The notes under the pieces: model-generated
Seen by the model: the letters and a program-made list of their open reading frames with translations, nothing else
Told to the model about the DNA's origin: nothing
Database searches by the model: none
Assembly: GCA_011319805.1 (NCBI GenBank)
Contig: SJRY01000038.1
Span: 124,001-188,000, forward strand
DNA from: Macrocybe gigantea
Taxonomy: Eukaryota; Basidiomycota; Agaricomycetes; Agaricales; Callistosporiaceae
Length of the DNA stretch: 64,000 bases
Reading direction: 5' to 3'
In this document: in pieces, positions 50,286-60,040 of the stretch
Layout: every line of letters starts with the position of its first letter
How positions within the stretch are numbered: position 1 is the first letter of the stretch
Position numbers and translations under genes: made by a program

Positions 50286-51237
50286 TTATGCTGTCTTAGG
50301 TATCCAAAGGTCACGATTCTCTGTGAAGTACTCCTTCAAATGCTTTTTTCCGATGATTTTGACCGGTTCGTAGAAGAATCGTTCCTCTCCCCCTTCTTCA
50401 CAAAACTTCTCCAAGCCCGCCAGTGCCGATGCAAGTTCATCAGGTACGCCCCACGTCTGGTATATGCCCTTCGACTCCTCGACTGACACAGCCTTATGCG
50501 TTATCTTCCGACCCAAGACTTGACTCAGAATCGCAGCCGCCTGCGTCAAATTTAAGGTCAGATATCGAAAGCGAGAATGAAAAAGCGCACCTCGCCGTAT
50601 GAGTACAATTCCGGTCCTACGATGATATGATCGGTGTTGTGGCTTTGTTCATCGGTCAAGGCCTTGAATGCCACATCCGCGATGTCATCTGCAGAGATAA
50701 ACGGCATGCGGCCATCTCCTGCAGCGGAAACGATGATATCCTGATCTCGAATGTCGGGTAAAAATCGGGCGGCAAAGTTATCTAGCAGTCACAGTCATTC
50801 AACATCGCGTTGCATCAAGTAAGGAGAAGCATACCCATAAACCAGGAAGGTCGCAGGACGCAATAATCGACGCCCTTCTCAATGAGGTACTCGTGCACCA
50901 AACCCGCGGGCGGGGTGCCATTGGGAAAATCAGTAGCACTAACGAGGACGAAGCGCTTGACTCCCTTCGCAATGGCAAGATCGATGAATGACTTTACGAT
51001 CTGCGGCCCGTCCCATGCGGGTGGGACGACTATATAAACCTTGTCGATGCCTGGATCGGCCTTGAACGGATTTTCGAATGTCGACGAGTCGAGCCAGTCG
51101 AAGTGAACGCTCTGATATTGTTCTGGGACTTTGCTCGGAGATCGTGCTGCGAACAGCACTGGGACATTGGCGTTCTTGAGCAGATGGGCCAATTTAATGC
51201 CTATCTTTCCTGTGCCGCCAGTGAGTAGGATGGTCAT
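50286..51237 (-). CDS. EasG/FgaFS-like oxidoreductase, copy 3
   Basis: Intact and nearly identical to copy 1, on the opposite strand. Differences are a few residues: LFAARSPSK for LIAARSPSK, IVKSFIDLAI for IVKLFIDLAI, SATDFPNGTPPAG for SATVLPKGTPPMG, and KGIYQTWGVPDELASALAGL near the end. Both introns are conserved in place and length. Flanks are shared with copy 1 on both sides, so this and copy 1 form the two arms of a large inverted repeat. Confidence 0.85.
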
Positions 51238-52263
51238 CTTTGAGGTCCGCTATGTGTTGTTGGATGCAGCAGATTTCAAATCCTTTATATCTGGTTCATG
51301 GCTTCGTATGCCGTCCGATGACGCGTCTTTCTGACTGCTTGAAGGAGCTGGTTGCACTACGTGCATAGGATAAAACGCGTGAAGATGACGAACGCACCGC
51401 CTTTACCATGAATGAGACGTAACAAGGAGCGTACCTGATTATGCGTCGATCATGTCAGCACTCTAGGCAAGTAGCTGACTGATCCTGGTAGAACTGTTGG
51501 CTTCTCATGCGGTGCGCAGTCTTCGCACCTGGGCGGGTGAAGACGTTCGACCGATTCAACAAACCCTCTAGTCCTGATCACTTGGCTATAGGAAGGCGTT
51601 TATACTGACGTTTCTTGCAGAATAGATATAGATATGCAGTAGCGCGTCAGGCGCTGAGACATTCTCCATTAAGTCGAATAACGACGCGTCATGATCATGC
51701 GGAGACTGATCAGATCGAGCCATGATGCGCAGGCTGGGGAGTAGCAATTCATGTACAAGATATTGGTCATCAGAACGGCCCCATTCGTACGCGTAAGCAA
51801 CGAGCTCAGAACTTGGGCTGGACATCGGACGTTTCGGGCACCTTGGGCAAGTCCGGATTAATCAAGATCCAGTCTCCGTCGCAACACTGGTGTGGGGAAG
51901 CAGGGCTGACGACAACGAAAAACGCCTCGGCTCAGGACGGCACAGAACGGACCAGGTCCAGCTGGTTTTAATGTTCGACATGGGTAACCCGCAGGTAATC
52001 TCGCACCTACTCGTACCTGTATCTGGCCCAAACCTTACCCCCACCTCAGGGGTAGCGGGTTAGGCGGGTTTGTGATGGGTATGGCCTTAGAACGACAGCA
52101 AATTCTATTTTCGATGTTACACTGTTTTCAATTTTATTTGTTATACTATATAGTCGGTCATATCAGTACGATAGGCAGACATTTCCTCCGCCCATCCACC
52201 ATTTCCTGCGATCTTCCAATTCCCACATTTCAATTACTGATCCCATGCTTGGTATGTCATTGG
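51238..52263. repeat. Duplicated flank plus a GC-rich tandem-like patch
   Basis: 51240-51880 repeats the promoter/leader block of the array; the TATA of copy 3 lies at 51284-51289 (minus). 51975-52080 is a patch of short related words (gggtaacccgcagg, gtagcgggttaggcgggttt) unlike the rest and may be a dispersed repeat inserted between units. No gene. Confidence 0.6.
51284..51289 (-). promoter_or_regulatory. TATA box of EasG-like copy 3
   Basis: tataaa on the minus strand, in the same aaagatttgaaatc-side context and at the same spacing from ATG as in copy 1. Confidence 0.5.
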
Positions 52264-53082
52264 TCATTGGTTATTGTTCCAGACTTCCTGATTATCCACA
52301 ATGTAATCCCGCAGGCGCCTCTTCCCCACAAATTTGTCGTTTCTGTGAAAGAAGGCCTCTTCGTTTCCATCAGCGATGAACTTCTCCATGTTTACCGAGA
52401 ACTCCAGCATAATTGTCGTTGACGCCAGCAGATTTCCATGACGATTTCGCTTCATCTCGTGATAGATGCTGGTGCACGATTTTCCCTTCGAGGATTTCAC
52501 TCAACAGCGTTGCCGCCTGCGCTTTTGGTTTTCAGCGCGATCATGGTTGCAGCACGCGTCGAACGCACCCCGGTGTATGCATACAAATCCGGTCCGACTA
52601 TGATTCAGTATTCTTGACACCGTCCGCTGTCAGCACATCGAAAGCCAACACAAACACGACTTTGCCTTCGTTGATGAAGGTCGGAATCTCGGTTCTGTCT
52701 CTGATGTCCTCGAGAAACTGTTCACCAAGGTTGTCTGCTCGGTTCGCGATTCAATACATGAAGAACGTGACCACATACAGGAAGGACGAAAAGGAAACCG
52801 CCGATGAGCCAGGTTGGCTGCAAAGCGCAGCACTCGATGCCTAGTCCATCTATGTACCCATGTGCCAGGTGTGCCTTTGGGGATCACCGTTCCACAGACC
52901 AAACTGTGTGACACCTCGGTCGAGAGCAATGTGAACGAAGTTCTTGACCAAGGGCGAGGATCGGCGGTCCGACGAGGTACATGCGATCCACCTTGTCGGC
53001 GACCTTGAAAAGGTTTTCATACGTCGCTTCGTCGAACCAGTTTGATGCCAATCTCGCCTGTTCCACCTATCAGCAATATCAT
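52264..53082 (-). pseudogene. Type-2 EasG-like pseudogene, internally deleted
   Basis: Starts MILLIGGTGEIGIK and jumps at once to the NWFDEATYENLFKVADKVD region, so about 90 nt of the first exon are lost. It continues MYLVGPPI, then shifted frames, with remnants AGVNDNYAGVL and EKFIADGNEEAFFHRNDKF ending NQEVWNNNQ. Too degraded to code. Confidence 0.78.
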
Positions 53083-53298
53083 CGCGGTACTAAGAGCTAA
53101 TCTCAAAAACTGAGAGAAGGTTCTGGATCGGCGGTTTTACAGCCCGATAGTAATCACGGAAAATTAGCGAAAGCCACGGATGGCTGCCGCCGGTAATCTG
53201 TCGCCCATATGATTCAGCTCTTGTTGAAGTTGAAAATTCTCGTCCCAAAAACATGCTAGGTTGAAATCAACGCTACAGACAAAGGTTCAAGCACCAAA

Positions 53299-54250
53299 TT
53301 ACACTGTCTTGGGTATCCAAAGGTCGCGATTGTCTGTGAAATACTCCTTCAAATGCTTTTTCCCAACGACTTTGACTGGTTCGTGGAAGAACTGTTCTTC
53401 CTTCCCTTCTTCAATAAGCTTCTCTATGTTTGCCAGTGCCGATGCAAGTTCGGCAGGTATGCCCCACGTCTGCGCTAAGCGCTTCGACTCCTCAACTGAC
53501 ACGACTTTGTGCGTTATCTTCCGACCCAAGACTTGACTCAGAATCGCAGCCGCCTGCGTCAAATTTAAGGTCAGATATCGAGAGCAAGAATGAAAAAGCG
53601 CACCTCGCCGTATGAGTACAATTCCGGTCCTACGATGATATGATCGGTATTGTGGCTTTGTTCATCAGTCAAGGCCTTGAATGCCACATCCGCGATATCG
53701 TCTGCAGAGATGAAGGGCATGCGGCCATCTCCCGCAGCGGAAACGATGATATCCCGATCTCGAATGTCGGGCAAAAATCGGGCGGCAAAGTTATCTAGCG
53801 GCCACAGTTGTTCAGAATCGCGTTGTGTCAAGTAAGGAGAAGCATACCCATAAACCAGGAAGGTCGCAGGACGCAATAATCGACGCCCTTCTCAACAAGG
53901 TACTCGTGCACCAGGCCCGCGGGCGGGGTGCCCTTGGGAAAATCAGTGGCGCTGACGAGGACAAAGCGCTTGACGCCCTTCGCAATGGCGAGATCGATGA
54001 ATGACTTTACGATCTGCGGCCCGTCCCATACTGATGGTCCGACTATGTAAACCCTGTCGATGCCCGGGTCGGCTTTGAACGGGTTTTCGAATGTCGACGA
54101 GTCGAGCCAGTCGAAGTGAACGCTCCGATATTGTTCTGGGACTTTGCTCGGAGATCGTGCTGCGAACAGCACTGGGACATTGGCGTTCTTGAGCAGACGG
54201 GCCAATCTAATGCCTATCTTTCCTGTGCCGCCAGTGAGTAGGATGGTCAT
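53299..54250 (-). CDS. EasG/FgaFS-like oxidoreductase, copy 4
   Basis: Intact; same three-exon plan. Distinct residues: RVYIVGPSVWDGPQ in place of KVYIVVPPAWDG, ESKRLAQTWGIPAELASALANI, HEPVKVVGKKHLKEYF. The change at the VPP/VGP position is shared with the type-2 genes (LVGPP), so either gene conversion or an ancestral state. The TATA at 54298-54303 is conserved. Confidence 0.85.
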
Positions 54251-54297
54251 CTTTGAGGTCCGCTATGTGTTGTTGGATGCAGCAGATTTCAAATCCT

Positions 54298-54303
54298 TTA
54301 TAT
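54298..54303 (-). promoter_or_regulatory. TATA box of EasG-like copy 4
   Basis: tataaa on the minus strand at the position equivalent to copies 1 and 3. Confidence 0.5.
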
Positions 54304-55171
54304 CTGCTTCAGGGCTTCTTATGCCGTGCGATGACCCGTCTTCTTCATAGGATAAAACGCGTGAAGATGACAAACCCACCCCCTTCGCCATGAGAATAAT
54401 AATGATCTATGTAAGACGTGATAAGGCGCGTACCTATCATGCAGCTGACTGATGCTGGTCGACCTGCTGGCTTCTCATGCGGTGCAGTCTGCGCCTGGGC
54501 TGGTGAAGGCGTTCGACTGATTCAGCAAACCCCCTGGTCCCGGTCACTTAGCTATCGTAAGGCGTTTATACCGACGTTTCTTGCAGGATAGATACGCAAT
54601 AGCGCATTCATGGCGAGTCAGGCGCCGAGACATTCTCCATTAGATTGCCTCAAATAACCACGCGTCTTGATCATGCGGAGGCTGATGAGATCGAGTCATG
54701 ATTACGCAAACTGGGGAGTAGCAATTCATGTACAAGCTATCGGTCATCGCAACAGCCTCATTCGTAAGCAACGAGCTCAAAACTTGGGCTTGACGTTGGA
54801 CGTTTCGGGCACCTTGGGTAAGTCCAGATTACCTTGTCATCGGAAGATTGGCGTCTGGATTAATCAAGATTCAGTCTTGGTCGCGACATTCGTGCGGGGA
54901 AGCGTTTTTCCCGAGAAATCAGTTTGAAATAGGTAACGAATGCAACTTACTTCCCTTTGAACACATCGAGGGAACAGTTCAGCCCACGCTCTTCGACCAA
55001 CCGTGCTCGCTCACGCGGGCTTCTCGGGAGTCTCATTTATTGCGAAAAGCTCGAAATAGATGTTGTTGGTGATAAAGCACTAGCTAGAATTGCTCTGCGT
55101 CCGTTGCTTCGCCATATCCTGTGGACAATAACTTACACTAATTTAATGTGGTGCATACTAATACCAATACG
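54304..55171. repeat. Right-hand duplicated flank of the array
   Basis: 54500-54840 matches the 51480-51860 block; 54920-55115 is a diverged copy of the 3' flank seen at 49970-50165 and, inverted, at 42540-42400. Homology stops near 55120, taken as the right edge of the array. No gene. Confidence 0.65.
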
Positions 55172-56394
55172 TCAGTGAAAAACGTTATCCGACCGAGTCC
55201 AAGGCCCAAGCGCTAAGATGAAACCGATTATACCCAGGATGTAGAAAACTATTATTGCTGGCGAATAAGAAGCAAGGATTAGTATATTTGCGAGGAGTCG
55301 TGAAGGAAAACGCGGACATATTTTACGTCTAGGGAATCTCCTGAGCTCCCATGTAATGTCCGGAAGACCCATGATGTTGCAAAAGATATGAGAGGATATA
55401 GATGGAAAAATAGAACCCGTCCTCAGAAAGAGATACGAGCAGTAAAATCCGAATAGTGTGGTATACCCGAATTGGAAAACTGCCATATGACTATGAGCCA
55501 AGACTTCAAAGTAAGAAGGGTAGGCGAAAAGGACGTACGACTCATGATAACGGCGCGCTTCGCGGCGGAGGCGGTCTTTCCATAAAGGTTGTAAGTCTCC
55601 CACGCATGATGAAGGTGTGCTACGATACGTTACAGAACGCGTCAAATCTAGATCACTGTTTTTGGACGGGTCGCTTACCAAGGCCAAAAAGAAGGGGGAG
55701 AGAAAAATCATATGGTTCTCGTCGCACCAGCGAGGCTGTAAACGGACAAGGCGCACGCCCTGAAAACTATTTCTTCGGTAACGGGACCCTATGAAAGTTG
55801 AATTTAAATACTGAACGAGAATAGTCTTACGACGATGAAGTTCCTAGCTCCCTGCCACGAAATAAGCCTCACCCGCGCTCCAGATGTAGACCACCATTTC
55901 TGAAATGGTAATGTAGAACCCAAGAACATCACATAAAGAGGTCCTAGGAATAGCATGGGCGCGATCAGATGCGGAAGCAGCGCGTCCTTGGTGAGATGAA
56001 GGCCGAATCCGAGCTGAGTGATGGTCATCTGGAGCGCAACGAGCAGCGTCTGCAGGTATAATGTTTAGTCTTTCACATCATATGAAAAGTTTCGTGCGAC
56101 GCACGTCTTTCGAACCATCGCCGACGAGCTGCCAAAACAGGGCAAAGACGCCCATGAACACAAGGCGGTGGCGATCGAAACCGCGACGATGCGGGCGCGT
56201 ATGACATCCGAGTCATCCCTCCAACGTTCGCTAGCTTGCTTTGCGCGAGGAGCTTTGTTGCCGTTTCCGTTGGGCGCGGCTTTCGACGAGAACGAAAGTC
56301 TCGCGTGTTTGGATACGTATATGGACGCTACGTAGGTGAACGCAAAGAGGAATGCAGCGAGGTGGGATGCAGTAAGTCGAAATTTGCAGCCCAT
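55172..56394 (-). CDS. RCE1: CAAX prenyl protease 2 (Rce1)
   Basis: ER membrane endopeptidase that removes the -AAX tripeptide from prenylated proteins such as Ras and a-type pheromones. Glutamate intramembrane protease motifs are present: GPVTEEIVFRAC (EExxxR), SPFFLALG-AHSHM (second-motif His), FGYTTLFGFY and HIFCNIMGLPDI. Several membrane helices; start taken at MGCKFRLTASHL, though an upstream exon beginning at 56503 (MDATWWLQTKTIAVH) is possible. Two one-base losses: 56164-56165 (restoring SIATALVFMGVFALFW) and 55714-55715 (restoring TRTHMIFLSPFF). In a basidiomycete it would also process mating pheromones. Confidence 0.88.
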
Positions 56395-57867
56395 CGGAAG
56401 CTGGAAGCATGAGGGAAGATGGAAGCATGAGACGTCTGTAATACACGCCTGACCAAATATGGACCGCAATGGTCTTTGTCTGAAGCCACCATGTGGCGTC
56501 CATATTGATATTAGTGGCACACCGCGTCTTGTACGACTCAGTTGCTCAGTCTTCCCAGCGGCACATATGCAACGATCTGAGCTCAAGTACTGTGTCATGA
56601 AGTACGCACACTCCTGTTAACATGTTGCTGCCTAAATGTTAGGCTTTTCGTTTATATGCTTTCATGTCGTCAGTATGTCTCGAAGCCGCGTGTTGAACCC
56701 CCTCTGACCAGACCCATCCAAGGAACGATCTATATGTTGAACGGAGCGCATTGACAAACCAGCAAGAACTAACAAAGCGCAAGCTGATACAATTCGGTTG
56801 ATTCAATTTTGAACGTGCCATCTATCAAGGTTGCGCTGCGCTCCGCCATTCTCTACGGTGAGATAAGGTAAAATGCGCCCTCACTTGTGGCTAATATCAG
56901 CATATGGTCATTAGTCACCATGAGATGGTTCTAAAGGTTGAAAGTGAGTAAAATGTCTCGTCTTTACCTCCTTGGCTGGCCGATTGAGCTCGTTCGATGG
57001 CTTTTTCATGACGCTTATAATAGACTCCGCGGAATTAGTCCCTTTTAGTTTACTGCTATCCATCAGCTGGTCGAGAAATCCTTGAAGAACAACTTTCTTT
57101 GGATATTGCGACTCCTTCGGAACTCGATTTCTTCGAACTTAATATAATTGGAGTTGAGCCATATGTAACGGCACGTCCTGATTAACCCAGAGTCAAAATG
57201 TCGCCTCAGGTAATCATCGATATGTTGCATGCTGCTGCAGAGATGTGCAAAACGATCGTATTCTGGTTCTCCACCTGGGTTTTGCTGTGGTATGCCTTGC
57301 CACAATGAGCCGATGTCAGCGTTTTGTCGGCATCGAAATCCGTGTTTGGCAATGATATCCAGGTGACTGATGCATTGACAGTTGGTTGGGAGGAGAAAGC
57401 CTGGACCCCTCGACGCCGCCTTCATGAGGTCAATCGGTCAAGTGTTTGAGAACATGGCCTTGTCTGGTCGGGCTCGGTAATGGCATCATGCTTCTCGACC
57501 GTCAGTCATGCTGATCGCTACTTTTTATGGACTGCATATGACACACGAAGACTTTAACCTTCCTGTCATCAACGTCACAAACGTTGACATATCTGATCTC
57601 CCTGTCAGTGCCATGCGCGATATAGAGCGTCTTGCGTTGCTACAGGTAACTCGGTTTTCCCCCCACCTCCCACTGCGTGGCATTTCGCTGCATTGACTTG
57701 CAATTTTTTTCTTTTCTCTTCGACCTTCAGACTTCTGGAAGTCGTTATTTCTCCTTATTTTCTTTTTTTTTCTCCGACAGACCAGTTAACGCCCAAGGGG
57801 TCAGTGGTGATCGTTGCGACAATCCGACTGATAACTATCGCCTAAATTTGTGACATCCCATTGCATC
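56395..57867. other. 1.5-kb intergenic region
   Basis: Holds the RCE1 and 7TM-gene promoters. A 120-codon frame at 57063-57425 (minus) and an exon-like stretch at 57508-57645 (plus; MTHEDFNLPVINVTNVDISD followed by a gtaact donor) have no recognised motif; the latter might be a first exon of something I cannot complete. Not called. Confidence 0.35.
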
Positions 57868-59396
57868 ATGTTGAACTGTAAGTCCAAGAAGACGACCAAC
57901 ATAGATCCAGTGATTTACTGACGTTGCCGAAATGCATAGCGGATGATCCTGTAAACCCGCATGTGGTGCACGCCTTTGTCGCACTTCAACTCATCGGATG
58001 CTTCAGCTTTGTGATCATCATTATACTTGCGGCGATATGTCAACGAAGGGGAGCAACCCGACATCTGACTTGGTTCAGCTTCTGCCTGTCCTGGGTGGTC
58101 TTCTGTCTGTCCTATTCTTTATTGTTTTTGGCTGGCCAGCAGTTCGTCCATCGCCCTAGCCCCGGCATTTGTATTGCACAGGCAGCTCTTGTTTATGCCG
58201 CCCCTCCATTGTCAGCATCCTTTTTCTGTTGTATGGCATCGCGGCTCACAGTTTCTGGCAGAGCGGGGTCCACTTCCGTGTTTCTTGTGACTTATGTATG
58301 CAATTTTCGTTAATGCTTTAAACGTCCTCGAATATCTTAACTATTTTATATTCAGCTGCTCCTCGTTGTACTGTCCGCACTCTCTATGACCCCGAACTCC
58401 AAGATGCGCCTATCGCCACTCACTTCCTTCATCGTACGGTTTCCCGGAAGACATGCCTTCGTGGACCACGCTTTAAGGCTCATTATCTTCATCTAGCTCA
58501 TTGCCATGCCGTGGATCATTTGGACAGCTGTGTTCGTCGGGTCATTGCTCGTGAGTTCAGCTTAGAAGGATTTTGATCTTGCCGATGTCAACGTTCTGGC
58601 AGTATGCTCTACATCACTCAGAAAATGTCGAAATGTCACGCAATGGGACATATTGCATCATGGTTCATACTGCGCTGTATGCTGTGGCTCATTCTTGTGA
58701 TGTATGATCCTATTCTAATGCAGTGGATGCGTGTAGACCAAAGATGACCTCAATTTGGGCGACCGCAGCGTCTGGCATTCTTGTTGCACTGGAGGGTAAG
58801 ATATGTTCGGCTTTTTATTGATTTGCACTTATCGTCAACATAGTTGCCATTGGGGTGCTGCTTTACCGAAACCGCGATATTATTTCAGGAGTGATGCAGT
58901 CCTTTGTTATGGCCATCCGCGTTGCTATTTTCTCCATGCTCGCCATCACGGCAATTGTGCAAGTCTCTTTTTGGCGGCGTCATGCCAAATCTCAGACATT
59001 TCTGTAGGAGCTCGCTTTTCTATGCTGCGACATCAAAAAGAGGCGTACAGTTCGATGTTCTAGTAGCATGTGGTTAGTGTGCTCATTTGCATAACACCTC
59101 CCTTTTCTCCTGAACGATACATTTTCTGTATTACAGTCCCTCCATTCGCAGCGATTATCTTTGGAACTCAGAGAGTGAGTCCACGGTTTCATCATAGAAA
59201 TCCGGGGAATCTTAATTGAGCGTGATACCTGACAAAGGATCTCATGAGAGTCTGCGTGTTCTGGAGGAAGTATGGCCAAGATGAAATGTCGAAATCCTGG
59301 TTGTCATCTATGGCCTTTACCACCGTGAATAACACACGAAACACGGATTCCGAGTCAGGGTCTCGGGAACAAGAGTCATCCACATGTCAGGTATAG
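57868..59396 (+). CDS. Seven-TM-like membrane protein of a basidiomycete family
   Basis: Reconstructed from about nine exons beginning ATG TTG AAC. Helices in order: VVHAFVALQLIGCFSFVIII, HLTWFSFCLSWVVFCLSY, GICIAQAALVYAAPPL, YLLLVVLSALS, FILIAMPWIIWTAVFVGSLL, TAASGILVALEVAIGVLLYR, and FDVLVACVPPFAAIIFG, with the loop NGTYC and a cytosolic tail FGTQRDLMRVCVFWRKYG then Ser/Glu-rich to STCQV. This is the plan of a multigene 7TM family I know only from basidiomycete genomes; ligand and signalling are unknown. The intron at 58959-59007 uses a GC-AG pair (donor gcaagt); with it the phase fits the neighbouring exons. Stop at 59394-59396. Confidence 0.72.
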
Positions 59397-60040
59397 TTCA
59401 CGTCATTTTCGCACTTGTGCACACGATATCGGACCTGTCTCGGACGAACGTTATTACAACATGCTGTTTACCGGTTGAGGTACTTATTCTCTTTGTGGAG
59501 AGGGCAAGCCTTATTGTACACGCTGTTTTAGTATAAGAACAATGCATATAATTGCTTGACTTAGTCAGTAAATTGTGCATTGATTTAAACAATAGCATGT
59601 TAGGCAAATGAGTGTCACTCAGTCCGGAAGGCTACGGCTACGCAATACTAAGTTTGGTCTTTGATGAAAAACATTGGCAGACCACTATCCACTTTCGAAG
59701 TTCGGGAAATGGGAAGTTGCCGTGATGCACTCGAGCAAGTCAGTGAAGGCATCATTGAAATTTGAATGCACATCTCAGAGATACTTGCGAAAAGAGTAGA
59801 AAGACATGTTAGAGGGATGTTCATCTGAGCCTCGCTATGGCTATGACCTGCGAAATCAAAGCAAGGTGGTCGTTTTTATGTAATTTAGTTGATAGATGGG
59901 CTTATGTGTTTCCCAATCCAAGCATCATAAGTACAACAGAACTCTGAATTAAAGTGTCTTTGCTTCGCGATCAAAACTACAGCCGCATACAAATGCCATC
60001 TTTGCTGTGTTGATCATGAATTGAAATCTGGAAGAAGTGC
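59397..60040. other. Intergenic region
   Basis: 640 AT-rich bases between the ends of two convergent genes (7TM, plus; amidase, minus). No coding or structural signal seen. Confidence 0.45.

Noticed and set aside
47106..53082. Treating the type-2 copies as functional genes with sequence errors only
   Set aside because: The in-frame TGA comes from substitutions and the 52-kb copy has an internal deletion of about 90 nt, which homopolymer error does not explain.
41349..54250. An ergot-alkaloid biosynthetic cluster
   Set aside because: Only EasG/FgaFS-like genes are present. No prenyltransferase, methyltransferase, P450 or NRPS lies in the window.
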